64,000 bases of DNA from positions 1 through 64,000 of the IMG/VR virus record IMGVR_UViG_3300036857_000386; one strand, given 5' to 3'. The translations under genes were made by a program, and so were the position numbers. Every line of letters starts with the position of its first letter. The first letter of the stretch is position 1. Below, in pieces: positions 49,439-57,935 of the stretch. The notes beneath the pieces are model-generated. The model ran no database searches. It was not told the DNA's origin and saw only the letters and a program-made list of their open reading frames with translations. This stretch comes from a virus.

Positions 49439-51744
49439 CAGAGCCTCGCGCTCGCTTTAATGTTGGAAACACTACAGCCAGTGCCGACACCAACCGTATC
49501 GCAGAACGCGGTCCAGACTGTCGCAGTGCCGGAAGAAATAGCCTGATTGGAGCCTGTGGAAATAGTCCCGGTTATGGTGGGCGCAGCCCGCATCGGAACG
49601 GGGTGCGTATCTTGGCGCTGTCGCCGCGTGAAATCCTGAACGTAGGCGTACATCAGCCTGCCGCTGTCGTCCCGCCAATAGTAGCGCTGGCAGCGGCGCA
49701 GTTCGTCGCCAATGTCCGGTGTTTCGAAGCGCGGGGCCCTGCCGGTGCTTTCCGGGTCGGCGTAGAGGCCAACCTGACCGATCCTGAAATCGTTGCCAGC
49801 GGCGCCCCAGCCATTGCTGATGCCAGCTCCCGCAAGGAAATTGCCGCTGGCCCATGCATTGGGCGACGGCGAATGGTAGGTCGAACCCATTGCGAGGGCC
49901 AAGGTGAGGTAGCCGCCTATCGAATTATCGTTAGGCCACGTCCCACCCGTGCAGGCCGGAATAGGGATTTCGATCTCGTACCACTGGTTGGCCGCAGCCA
50001 GCGTGAACGATGCGACGAACGACACGGATGGCACACTGTCGCGAAGAGCAATGAAGTAAGTGCCGGGAGCGTTGATGGTCAGCGCCGAGAAGCGCAGCAC
50101 CGCCGGGATCGCCTGCGACGTGCCCCACTGCAGGTCGGCGATCATCTGGCCTTCCAGCTTCTGGCCTATATAGAGGCTGTCGGTAGCTGCAATCGACGTA
50201 TCGGCGGTGCCGATGAGGACGCGAGCCGTCTGACGCGGGTAGGACGCCGTGATCGACTGCGAAAACGTAGCCGTGCCGCCGCCGCCTAAGCCCGCATACC
50301 ACTGATCGGCGAAGTAACCCGTCGAGGTCGAGGTCGAGGTCTGCTCCTGCGCAATCTGGAAGGCCGGATTGACGATGCGGTTGCGCGTCGTGGCGGTCTT
50401 GCTCTCGGCGATGTCGGTGACGTTCTGCTGCACCCACTGCCCCGGCGCGCCGCCGGGGTCGACGTAGTAGAGGAACGTGTTGCCGGTATCGCTTTCCCAC
50501 CAAAGCTGACCGTTCTGCAGCGCGCCGGTCGGCGCGGTGTCGGAGACGATGGCACCGCCGACGATGGTCGACCACGCGCCGTTCTTGCGACCATAGGTGA
50601 AGCCGTCGCTCGGCGCGTCGGTCAGGTAGGCCTGCGCCTTGACGAACGCCGTCGTGGCGATCGACGTGTCGTTGTCGGCAGTCGCGGGCGTCGGCGCCTT
50701 GGGATCGCCGGTGAAGGTCGGCGAGGCGATGTTGGCCTTGCCGGTCTGCAGCGCCGCGATGTCGCTACTGTTCTGGTTGATCGCGTTGGTCTGGCCGGTA
50801 TTGATATTTTCGATGCTGGTCAGCCGGCCGTCCTGCGCGGTGTTGACGCCCTCGACCGCCGTCAGCCGATTGTCCTGCGCGGTGTCCTTCGCTTCGACCG
50901 CCGTCAGCCGGCTGTCCTGCGTCGTGTTGAGCGTCTCGACCGCCGTCAGCCGATTGTTCTGCGTGGTGTTGAGACTCTCGATCGCGTCGAGCCGGCCATC
51001 CTGCGCGACGTTCTTGGTCTCGTTGGTGGTGATGCGAGTATCCTGCGCATCGTTGACCGATTCGGCTGTCGACATGCGGTCGAGCAGGTCGGCGACGTCG
51101 GCCGCCGTGCCGAAATGATCCGAGTTGAGCCCGTCGAGCAGATCGGCATCAAGGCCGCTGCCCTCGCCGTCGACGGTGATCAGCTTGGCCAGCACCTGCT
51201 CGGGCGTGTCGGTCAACGCTGTCGACGGCGCCCAGGCGCCGGACTGGCGCACATAGGCCGTGCCGTCGAGCGGCGCCTCACCGGGCGGCAAGGCATCGGC
51301 GTAAGCCTTTGTCACGGCTTCGCTTGGATCGGTCGGCGCCGCGGTTGGCAGGATCAGCGGCCCGGTCATGGTGTCGCCGGCCACGTCGACGAACTTCGCG
51401 TCAGCCTCGCTCTCGGTGTAGCCAACGGTATTGAACAGCTCCGCCATCGTCGCGGCAGTGAGCCGATTGGAAACGGTCGCGCCCAGAAGGAAATTTTGCG
51501 CAACCGTTCCCTCCTGGGCGCGCTGCACGGTCAAGATGTCGCCCGAGCGTGCCGTGCATTTCATGATCTCGATCTGCCCGGAGCGGCGATCCTCGACGGT
51601 GACGAAGAAGAAATCCGGGTCGGTCGGACTAGGAAATTTCGCGCCGTGGCCGTCCTGCACGCGGATCGTCGTCGAGGCCGACGGCGTGTCCTGGTAGAGC
51701 CGCGACGAAGCATTGTTAGCAAACAGGACGTTCATCGTGGTCAC
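49438..51744 (-). CDS. Long tail fibre protein with coiled-coil repeats
   Basis: 768 aa, from a GTG start whose codon overlaps the upstream stop (GTGA). Residues about 225-320 contain seven or more copies of a 13-residue NTxQDxRLTAVE repeat, a trimeric coiled-coil shaft. Before it is a virion-binding N-terminus and LPPGEAPLDGTAYVRQSGAW. The C-terminal 300 residues form a beta-rich domain with RNRIVNPAFQIAQEQ and ADQWYAG as in many receptor-binding heads. Confidence 0.8.
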   Translation of the reverse strand: MTTMNVLFANNASSRLYQDTPSASTTIRVQDGHGAKFPSPTDPDFFFVTVEDRRSGQIEIMKCTARSGDILTVQRAQEGTVAQNFLLGATVSNRLTAATMAELFNTVGYTESEADAKFVDVAGDTMTGPLILPTAAPTDPSEAVTKAYADALPPGEAPLDGTAYVRQSGAWAPSTALTDTPEQVLAKLITVDGEGSGLDADLLDGLNSDHFGTAADVADLLDRMSTAESVNDAQDTRITTNETKNVAQDGRLDAIESLNTTQNNRLTAVETLNTTQDSRLTAVEAKDTAQDNRLTAVEGVNTAQDGRLTSIENINTGQTNAINQNSSDIAALQTGKANIASPTFTGDPKAPTPATADNDTSIATTAFVKAQAYLTDAPSDGFTYGRKNGAWSTIVGGAIVSDTAPTGALQNGQLWWESDTGNTFLYYVDPGGAPGQWVQQNVTDIAESKTATTRNRIVNPAFQIAQEQTSTSTSTGYFADQWYAGLGGGGTATFSQSITASYPRQTARVLIGTADTSIAATDSLYIGQKLEGQMIADLQWGTSQAIPAVLRFSALTINAPGTYFIALRDSVPSVSFVASFTLAAANQWYEIEIPIPACTGGTWPNDNSIGGYLTLALAMGSTYHSPSPNAWASGNFLAGAGISNGWGAAGNDFRIGQVGLYADPESTGRAPRFETPDIGDELRRCQRYYWRDDSGRLMYAYVQDFTRRQRQDTHPVPMRAAPTITGTISTGSNQAISSGTATVWTAFCDTVGVGTGCSVSNIKASARL

Positions 51745-52037
51745 GGCAGCACCCTCAATCCCAGATCGTCGCGCTTGACCTGTCCCTGGTCGGTCCGCAC
51801 CACCATCTGCAGCGTGTAGTTGGTGTTGCCGACGCCGCCGCCGACGAACATCGCCAGCTTCTTGTTGGTGGTGTCGGTGTAGGCGACGCTCATCGAGACC
51901 GGCGCGTCTTCCGTGAATGGACTGACGGTCACCTGGAAGTCGGTCAGCACCTCTGTCTCGCCGAGCCAGCACGAATAGTCGAGATAGAGCCGACGGCGCT
52001 CGACTGTGGTCTTGCGGAAGCTCTTGATAACGCTCAT
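51741..52037 (-). CDS. Virion-associated hypothetical protein
   Basis: 98 aa from MSVIKSFRKTTVERRRLYLD. Beta-rich (LTDFQVTVSPFTEDAP). Short proteins of this type often lie before tail fibre genes in podophages. GTGA overlap with the fibre gene and ATGA overlap with the 93-aa gene. Confidence 0.55.
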   Translation of the reverse strand: MSVIKSFRKTTVERRRLYLDYSCWLGETEVLTDFQVTVSPFTEDAPVSMSVAYTDTTNKKLAMFVGGGVGNTNYTLQMVVRTDQGQVKRDDLGLRVLP

Positions 52038-52315
52038 GCCGCCTTCCTGATCACGATGGTCTCGGGCTCGGCCGGGAATACGACAGCGGTGTTCTCGCAC
52101 GGCACCACGTAGTCGGCGCAGCCGTCGAACACTTCGAGCAGCTCCTCGGTCATGATGACGATCTGCTTCGGCTCGAAGGTGTCGAACAGCATTGGCCAGA
52201 TGGGCTCGTTGACGCCCGGCCCATTCATCTCGTCACCATTGAGATCCCAAGAATCGTAACCGGCGGGCAGGATCGGCTGACCGTAATAGCTGAGCTTGGG
52301 ATCGGGGACGCTCAT
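52034..52315 (-). CDS. Virion-associated hypothetical protein
   Basis: 93 aa from MSVPDPKLSYYGQPILPAGYD. It has a Cys pair (GCADYVVPCEN). It is the first late gene after the inserted homing endonuclease gene. No family recognised. Confidence 0.55.
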   Translation of the reverse strand: MSVPDPKLSYYGQPILPAGYDSWDLNGDEMNGPGVNEPIWPMLFDTFEPKQIVIMTEELLEVFDGCADYVVPCENTAVVFPAEPETIVIRKAA

Positions 52316-52350
52316 GGACAAGCCCCCAACCAACCACTATTGTAACCACT

Positions 52351-52830
52351 ATGAAGATCAAGCCTCTGCCATCTCAAACCCGCTTGCTCGAACTCCTCGA
52401 TTACGACCCTCGTACTGGGGTTCTCCGTTGGAAAGTTCGTCGCGGCATGGCCCGCGCTGGCTCTATAGCTGGCCATAAAGACCTCCGTAGAATCCGCGTC
52501 TACATCGACAATAAACCGTACACTGCCCATGCTTTGATCTGGAAAATGGTCACTGGCCACGACCCAATTTTTATAGTCGACCACCGCAATACCGACCCGT
52601 TCGACAACCGCTGGGTCAACCTTCGTGAATCGGGTGCCACTGACAACGCCGGCAACCGAAACTGCAACAAAATCCACAGCACTGGTTTCAAAGGCGTGCG
52701 CCGCCATCGGCGTAAGTTCTACGCTCGTTGCAACGGCAAATTCCTGGGCATGTTCAACACTGCCCCGGAAGCCCATGCTGCTTATGTCGCTGCGGCTAAA
52801 CAGCATTTCGGTCCTTTCTTTAGGCCCTAA
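52351..52830 (+). mobile_element. HNH homing endonuclease gene with AP2 domain
   Basis: 159 aa. HNH core: AHALIWKMVTGH, then IVDHRNTDPFDNRWVNLR (His60, Asp77/His78, Asn86/Asn90). A C-terminal AP2 DNA-binding domain follows (TGFKGVRRHRRKFYARC...LGMFNTAPEAHAAY). It lies antisense within the late operon, with codons richer in A/T-ending triplets than the neighbours, as expected of an invading free-standing homing endonuclease. It overlaps the end of the 52820 gene by 11 bases. Its target is unknown. Confidence 0.9.
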
Positions 52831-53236
52831 ACCAGCCGCGTTGGGCGAGCCAATCCGGCTGCGCGATCAGGTCTGCCCCGTTTGGGGTAAACGGCAGTTC
52901 GAAGGCATCGTCGATGAACAGGATCAGCTCGGAATTGTCCTGCACGGCGGGATCGCGCTTGACCATCAGGAAATGCGTGATGTCGGGTCCGACCGGCACC
53001 GCAGGGATCACCACCTGGTTGGTCTGCGCCGTGCCGTCGGCGGCCGCGGTCTTCGAGGTGATGGCCAGCGACCAGCCGCTTTCCACCGCGCCGCGTGCCT
53101 TGAACTGCGACACCGTCGAATCGGTCTCGATGAACACCGGCGTGCCGGAGAAGGCGACCAGGCGGATGTCCGCGCCGATCCAGTCGAAGTTGCCGACCAG
53201 GAGATTGTAGCGCGAGATATTGAAGATCGAATTCAT
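52820..53236 (-). CDS. Tail/virion structural protein
   Basis: 138 aa from MNSIFNISRYNLLVGNFDWI. Contains DIRLVAFSGTPVF and VPVGPDITHFLMVKR, a pattern known from small phage structural proteins close to the adaptor. Four-base overlap with the 243-aa gene. The homing endonuclease gene runs in from the other side. Confidence 0.55.
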   Translation of the reverse strand: MNSIFNISRYNLLVGNFDWIGADIRLVAFSGTPVFIETDSTVSQFKARGAVESGWSLAITSKTAAADGTAQTNQVVIPAVPVGPDITHFLMVKRDPAVQDNSELILFIDDAFELPFTPNGADLIAQPDWLAQRGWFRA

Positions 53237-53964
53237 GTCCAGCCTCCGACCCTCGGGAAGCGCCAGGCCGGCACGTTGTAGACCAGGCCGCGCATCGCCT
53301 CCTGCTTGCGGAATGCCATCTTGTTGCGGAATTTCTTGAGGTGGAACTGCGCGTGGGTCGGCGACGTCCATGGCTTGGCGGGGATGCCGTACATGCGGCC
53401 GAGCACGCCGTTCAGCCAATCCTCGAAGAACAGGTCGAACATCCACTCGGGCAGGTTCCAGTCGCCGCAGTCGCACTCCAGGCAGCTCCTCGACACGGTC
53501 AGCGCCATGATGATCGCGAACGGATAGGTCGGCTGCTGCTCGGTCGGTTCGTTGATGATCTGGATGTAGTCGGGCCGGTAGACGGCGTAGCTGAAGATAT
53601 TGCTGGTATCGATATCGGTGACGGCCGGATGGAAGCTGGCGTCGCCGTCGGGGAAATACTGCTCGTAGCTCAGCCGCCCGAGCGAGGCCTGCGCCGTCGA
53701 GGTGCCGGAAGCGGACGGCACCGGCGTCGAGTTGTAGCTCGCCGACAACATACGTACGAACGCCGCCCCAGACGGCAGCACCAGGTCGTACTGGCCGGAG
53801 CCGTTAAGCTCGATGTCCTGGCTCTCCTGCCAGGTGTTGGTGCGCCGCAGGAACTCGTCGACGACGTTGAAGAGCTGCAGCTCCAGCATGTCGTCGGTAG
53901 CGCCGGGGACCTGGGTCCGCAGCGTCTGCATGAGCCGGTCGGTGGGAGCGCAGGCGTCAGCCAT
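53233..53964 (-). CDS. Tail tubular protein A-like adaptor
   Basis: 243 aa. LRTQVPGATDDMLELQLFNVVDEFLRRTNTW at its start is typical of phage head-tail adaptor/tubular proteins. A Cys-rich patch (CLECDCGDW) follows and the C-terminus is basic. It lies between the 121-aa adaptor-like gene and the fibre genes. Confidence 0.65.
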   Translation of the reverse strand: MADACAPTDRLMQTLRTQVPGATDDMLELQLFNVVDEFLRRTNTWQESQDIELNGSGQYDLVLPSGAAFVRMLSASYNSTPVPSASGTSTAQASLGRLSYEQYFPDGDASFHPAVTDIDTSNIFSYAVYRPDYIQIINEPTEQQPTYPFAIIMALTVSRSCLECDCGDWNLPEWMFDLFFEDWLNGVLGRMYGIPAKPWTSPTHAQFHLKKFRNKMAFRKQEAMRGLVYNVPAWRFPRVGGWT

Positions 53965-54151
53965 CGGCGGGCTCCTCGTCGAACATCAGGAACGCGACGA
54001 CGTCATCGCTTTCGCCGGTGTGCTCCCAGCGAAGCGACGACGCGCGGCGGCCACGGCTCTCCAGGCCGTCCCGAAAACGCACGAGCACAGTGGCATCAGG
54101 ATCGACAGGCAGGTCCTGGCTCCCATCCCATTCTCTCCAGCCCGGCATCAT
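53957..54151 (-). CDS. Small hypothetical protein
   Basis: 64 aa, starting MMPGWREWDGSQDLPVDPDA. The N-terminal WREWDGSQDLPVDP...VxVRFRDG pattern recurs in phages as a short domain of unknown role. It overlaps the 243-aa gene by 8 bases. Confidence 0.6.
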   Translation of the reverse strand: MMPGWREWDGSQDLPVDPDATVLVRFRDGLESRGRRASSLRWEHTGESDDVVAFLMFDEEPADG

Positions 54152-54158
54152 CTCCTCC

Positions 54159-54524
54159 TCACGCCGTCGTCAACAGCTGCTGCGCGAACTTCTGCAGGAG
54201 TGCGGCGGCCCGTGAATCCACGGTCGGCTCGTCGTCCCGCAGCTGCAGACGGCCGACAACGTAATAGATCAGCGCTGGCCGGTACATCGGGTCCATGGTC
54301 ACCGTGGCGGCGCGGTCGATGGTGCCGGTCGCGTCGGTCCACGGCAGCTCGAACATCGGCAGGAAGAGGTCCGCCCTGAGGCGACGGACCTCCTGCATGC
54401 CGATGTTGAGGGCGTCGACGAGATCGTCGTCGGGGTAGCGGTACGGCGCGAACTCGTCCTGCAGCAACCGACGCGATTCGTCGATGTACTGACCAAGCGT
54501 TTCGAGCGCGCTCGAAGTCGGCAT
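54159..54524 (-). CDS. Head-tail adaptor-like protein
   Basis: 121 aa from the ATG at 54524 (GGGAGAGACGCCC upstream). Helical with DEFAPYRYPDDDLVDALNIGMQEVRRLR and RPALIYYVVGRLQLRDDE, the layout of short-tailed phage adaptor proteins. Located directly after the capsid gene. A GC-rich hairpin (CCGGG/CCCGG) lies in the 66-base gap before it. Confidence 0.65.
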   Translation of the reverse strand: MPTSSALETLGQYIDESRRLLQDEFAPYRYPDDDLVDALNIGMQEVRRLRADLFLPMFELPWTDATGTIDRAATVTMDPMYRPALIYYVVGRLQLRDDEPTVDSRAAALLQKFAQQLLTTA

Positions 54525-54590
54525 GGGCGTCTCTCCCGGCGCCTGACGCGTCTCCAACCACGCCGGGCGCTGCTCCCGGTGGCGAGCCTA

Positions 54591-55604
54591 TCAGCCCGGC
54601 GTGACGATCGCCTGCGCGAGCGCCGTTCCGTCGAGCACCTTGGCACCGTAGACCTGCAGGCCGCGCAGGATCTGGCCGAAAGTCATTTCAGAGCGCAGAG
54701 TCTCAACTTTATTTATCTGACTTGCAAAAGTCAGTGCATGTTGAGTGCCCGCGTAAATAACCCATTCTCCAGCTGCTAGTCCTGCTGCAGTTCCACTTGG
54801 TAACAAGTTGCTGACATAGATGGTGAAGCGATCGACCATGCCGAGCCGTCCGTTTCTGAGGATCGACGTGCCGTCGCCGGTCAGCGAGGCGTCGCGCAGC
54901 TCCGACATCTTGATCTGCGAGGACACCCACGCCGGCAGCACGACCCAGCGGCCGGTCTCCGGGATGTTCTGCTCGTCGAGCACCTGGCCGAGGCGCACGA
55001 GCAGATCGACGATCTCAACCTTGCCGGCGGTGCCGGCCGGGTTGCGAGCGACGATCTGCAACGGCGTCCCGGTGACACCCAGATTGACGTTCTGCGAAAT
55101 CTTGCCTGCCGTGGTGCCGCGGTTCTGCGGGGCGGCTTGCCCGAGCAGACCCTTGAGCACCTCGGTGTCGACGACGATCTTGAACTGCTGGGCGGCGTCG
55201 TCCGACCACATGTTCATCATGTTGAGGTCGGACTGCACCTCGTAGACGTCGTCGAGGATCAGGTTGAAATACTTGCCCTTGTCGATCTTCAACTCGATGA
55301 TGTTCGAAGCGGGGCGCTCGATGTCGAGCAGGCCGTCGGCCTTGTAATCCTTGATGGTGATGGTCGGCTTGGTGCGGATGACGACGGTGTCGCCCTTGTT
55401 CTTGATCTCGCCTTCGTAGTCGGTGTTCGAGATCGCTGCCAGCACCGTCGAGGCGTAGAACTTCTCGATCAGCTTGGTCGACCACAGCACCGGGATGAAG
55501 GTGCCGGAATAGGCCGGAGTGGGTGTGGTTGCCCCTGTCGGGTAGATGGGTGGCGTGGTGCCGGCACCGGCTACCGGAAAGCCACCAGTGGTGGTGTATG
55601 CCAT
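54591..55604 (-). CDS. Major capsid protein
   Basis: 337 aa, HK97-fold-like by length, composition and position after a scaffold gene. Runs such as LWSTKLIEKFYASTVLAAI, GDTVVIRTKPTITIKDY, FNLILDDVYEVQSD and RWVVLPAWVSSQIKMS are characteristic of coat proteins of short-tailed phages. About 49 codons near the C-terminus (54679-54825) have sharply different, A/T-ending codons. The Pro/Thr-rich N-terminus is GFPVAGAGTTPPIYPTG. Confidence 0.85.
   Translation of the reverse strand: MAYTTTGGFPVAGAGTTPPIYPTGATTPTPAYSGTFIPVLWSTKLIEKFYASTVLAAISNTDYEGEIKNKGDTVVIRTKPTITIKDYKADGLLDIERPASNIIELKIDKGKYFNLILDDVYEVQSDLNMMNMWSDDAAQQFKIVVDTEVLKGLLGQAAPQNRGTTAGKISQNVNLGVTGTPLQIVARNPAGTAGKVEIVDLLVRLGQVLDEQNIPETGRWVVLPAWVSSQIKMSELRDASLTGDGTSILRNGRLGMVDRFTIYVSNLLPSGTAAGLAAGEWVIYAGTQHALTFASQINKVETLRSEMTFGQILRGLQVYGAKVLDGTALAQAIVTPG
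54679..54825 (-). other. AT-rich codon island inside the capsid gene
   Basis: By hand count 54701-54820 is about 44% G+C, against a GC-rich gene on both sides. The frame is intact, but codons switch to TTA, AGT, GGA, GCA, CTA, ATA, AAT and AAA, which are rare elsewhere in the gene. The borders are sharp. It looks like a short horizontally acquired or gene-converted patch. Confidence 0.7.
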
Positions 55605-55632
55605 GGCGATCCTCGCTTCTTGCTAAAGCGCG

Positions 55633-56676
55633 TTACTGGATTCGCCCTTCATGCTGTGCCTGCCAGATATCCCGCTCGATGGCCTCCGCGTCGGCTTCAC
55701 GCCCGCGATACTTGCCAGCGATCCTGTCCGCAGTGAACCTCGCAATCCAGGCGGCTGTGTAGACGGGCTTTTCGGGCGGCAATGACTGCGGCGCCGACCT
55801 GGCTCTGCCGGGTGCCGCGAAGTCTTCCAGGGAGGGCTTCCCGCTGGCGTGTCCATTGGTGTCGGACAGAGGCGGCGCTGACGGCCCTGGGCTGGAAGGC
55901 GACGGCGGGGTGCCGACAGCCTCAAGAAATCCCCGGAAAAAAGATACGACCCGATTCGCTTCGTGTCTAGTGAAGGCCTCCTGCAGCATATCGTTGCGGA
56001 TTTTTCCCGAATACTGATCCGGCTCGGCGAGCCAGTCCTTGAACTCCGGCATGCGGTTGATGTCGCGCCATGACGGGATCGCATTGGTCAGCGAGGAGTA
56101 GACATCCTGCACCTGGTTCTTGGAGATCACCGTGCCGACGCCGTCGACGCGGCCTTCGAGACGCTGCAGGCGCTTGGCCAGCTCGTCGAACTCCGGGAAG
56201 TATTCCTCCTTGGCGCGTTTTCCCACCACGTCGAGGAAGTCCTCGCCGTATTCGGAGACCTGCTGCTCGGTGACGAATTTCGGCTTGACCGCCGGCACCG
56301 CCGCGTCGGGACGCTTGTCCTCCTCGGCGCCCTTGATCTTCAGCGACGCGATCAGCCGCTCCAGCTCGTCGATGCGCTGGCCCTGCTGATTGTAGTTCTT
56401 CTGCAGCGTGTCGTAGCGACCCTGCAGCGATCGATAACGCTGGTCCTGATCCTCCTCCCCAGCCGGCTGTGGCGCTGGCTGAGGAGGAGATGCAGCCTCC
56501 GGCGAAGCGGGGGGGCTCGGGGGTGGAGGCTGTTCGGGTGACGCGCTGGCCGACGGAGCTGGCGCGTCGCCGCCGTTGTTATTAAACATCGCCTCGACGG
56601 CCGCAAGCTGATCCTGCACCTGCTTGGGCGGTTTCGGCGTATATTCGTCGACGACTTGTTTGGGCGTCTTAGCCAT
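55633..56676 (-). CDS. Scaffolding protein
   Basis: 347 aa. Acidic, with a long Pro/Ala/Ser linker (about 38-75), then a coiled coil (RYRSLQGRYDTLQKNYNQQG) and helical C-terminus. Position between portal-side small genes and the capsid gene and the helical low-complexity make-up are typical of phage scaffolds that guide procapsid assembly. Confidence 0.75.
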   Translation of the reverse strand: MAKTPKQVVDEYTPKPPKQVQDQLAAVEAMFNNNGGDAPAPSASASPEQPPPPSPPASPEAASPPQPAPQPAGEEDQDQRYRSLQGRYDTLQKNYNQQGQRIDELERLIASLKIKGAEEDKRPDAAVPAVKPKFVTEQQVSEYGEDFLDVVGKRAKEEYFPEFDELAKRLQRLEGRVDGVGTVISKNQVQDVYSSLTNAIPSWRDINRMPEFKDWLAEPDQYSGKIRNDMLQEAFTRHEANRVVSFFRGFLEAVGTPPSPSSPGPSAPPLSDTNGHASGKPSLEDFAAPGRARSAPQSLPPEKPVYTAAWIARFTADRIAGKYRGREADAEAIERDIWQAQHEGRIQ

Positions 56677-56911
56677 TGCCCTTCATCATCCTCTCGTAGA
56701 GCTTCGGCGCATTGACCAGCGCGGTGGAGATTTCGTTCACCGCCAGTGCCATGCCCTGGGCGCGCGGCAGCAGCTCCGGCTGACACTGCAGCATCTCGGT
56801 CATCTGCATAGCGGCGTATTCGCGCATCGCAACCACGAACTCGTTCCACTCGTCGCCGGCTACGGCCCTGAGCTGCATCGCCGTCTTCACGATGCGCGCC
56901 GAGGACGGCAT
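56669..56911 (-). CDS. Small head-region protein
   Basis: 80 aa, helical, starting MPSSARIVKTAMQLRAVAGD. It shares a base with the 102-aa gene and overlaps the scaffold start by 8 bases. Role unknown. Confidence 0.55.
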   Translation of the reverse strand: MPSSARIVKTAMQLRAVAGDEWNEFVVAMREYAAMQMTEMLQCQPELLPRAQGMALAVNEISTALVNAPKLYERMMKGNG

Positions 56912-57219
56912 CAGGGCATCCTTGACGCCGGAGCTGCCGCGGTCGGGCCGACACCGGGCAGCGCCGGACGCGAACCAGGCACCGGCGCCGACGGACCGCC
57001 GCCGGCGACGCGCTGCGCCATCGCCTGGCGTGCGCCGAGCTGGGCAGCGGCGGGCGACGACCCGAAGCCCATATTGACGCCGGGCCGCGCCTGGGCGCCG
57101 CCGAACTGGCCGCCGAGCCCGCCGGCCAGCGACGGCGGCGAGCGATAGCCGCTGCGCGAAGTGATGCCCGGCGTATTGAACGCCTGCGACTGCTTGAGCT
57201 GCATCGGATTGATCGCCAT
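56911..57219 (-). CDS. Gly/Ala/Pro-rich head-region protein
   Basis: 102 aa from MAINPMQLKQSQAFNTPGIT. Low-complexity, Gly/Ala/Pro-rich, probably disordered. Strong ribosome binding site (AAGGAGGTGACG) within the end of the 56-aa gene. Possibly a minor head or scaffold-associated protein. Confidence 0.6.
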   Translation of the reverse strand: MAINPMQLKQSQAFNTPGITSRSGYRSPPSLAGGLGGQFGGAQARPGVNMGFGSSPAAAQLGARQAMAQRVAGGGPSAPVPGSRPALPGVGPTAAAPASRMP

Positions 57220-57221
57220 CG

Positions 57222-57392
57222 TCACCTCCTTGGCGTTGCGAGGATCCTGATCTCGGCCGGATTGGGCTCGCTCGGCACGATCGGCGTCGCCTTGGCGTAA
57301 TCGACGATCGTCCTGCGCGACGCCTGAAGGTCGTTGAGCGCGCCGCGGTTGGGCAGCTGGCGGATCGGCTTGCCCTTGCTCACTTTCGCCAT
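57222..57392 (-). CDS. Small basic head-region protein
   Basis: 56 aa: MAKVSKGKPIRQLPNRGALN ... AEIRILATPRR. Its stop lies in the ribosome binding site of the next gene, so the two are coupled. Good codon bias. No family recognised. Confidence 0.6.
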   Translation of the reverse strand: MAKVSKGKPIRQLPNRGALNDLQASRRTIVDYAKATPIVPSEPNPAEIRILATPRR

Positions 57393-57688
57393 TGCTTGGC
57401 CTTCTGCCTGCCGAGCCCGACGCTGGCGCGCGACGGCTTGCGCGCGGCGACTGCCTCGATGTCCTTGAGATCGGTGGGGAAGTAGGTGTCGCCGTAGCTG
57501 ACGTTGAAGCTGGATTCAGGCATGTCGCCGCCGTCTTTCGAGTAGCCGCGCTTCTGGCCGCTGCCATCGGTGCCGGACGAGAATCTCGCGGTCAGCCCGC
57601 CCTTCATCCGGTAGGCCTTCTGGTAGGCAAGCCTGGAGATGCCCTGTCCGGACGTCGACGAGACCTTGGCGCGCGGCGCCCGTGCCAT
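57380..57688 (-). CDS. Small basic head-region protein
   Basis: 102 aa. It starts MARAPRAKVSSTSGQGISRLA and ends in a Lys/Arg-rich tail (GRQKAKQWRK). It shares one base with the gene before and overlaps the next by 13 bases. SSFNVSYGDTYFPTDLKD is a distinctive central segment. Unknown. Confidence 0.6.
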   Translation of the reverse strand: MARAPRAKVSSTSGQGISRLAYQKAYRMKGGLTARFSSGTDGSGQKRGYSKDGGDMPESSFNVSYGDTYFPTDLKDIEAVAARKPSRASVGLGRQKAKQWRK

Positions 57689-57921
57689 CAGCTCTGGCTC
57701 GACCGCCCGGCCTTCTGCGGCTTGACCGGCGAAAAGCCCTGCATCTTGCCGGACGGCCCGCCCTTGGCGTAGCTGGCGCCCTTACCCGAGTGCTGGGTCA
57801 CCGCGGTGACACCGGGCGCCTGCGCGCCGGCCCCGGCGAACTTATGCATTTTGTTCGAGCCGCCGGCCTGGATCTTCTGCTTGCCAGCCGATTTGGAGCT
57901 GGACTTCTTGGACGCTGCCAT
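57688..57921 (-). CDS. Small Lys/Ser/Gly-rich protein
   Basis: 77 aa, starting MAASKKSSSKSAGKQKIQAG, low-complexity and basic, possibly disordered and DNA-associated. Located right after the portal gene. Confidence 0.6.
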   Translation of the reverse strand: MAASKKSSSKSAGKQKIQAGGSNKMHKFAGAGAQAPGVTAVTQHSGKGASYAKGGPSGKMQGFSPVKPQKAGRSSQS

Positions 57922-57935
57922 CAGCTTTTCCTTTC

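Noticed and set aside
52316-52350. Group I intron around the HNH gene
   Set aside because: The flanking genes are complete and unrelated and there is no intron core; the gene is a free-standing insertion between two genes.
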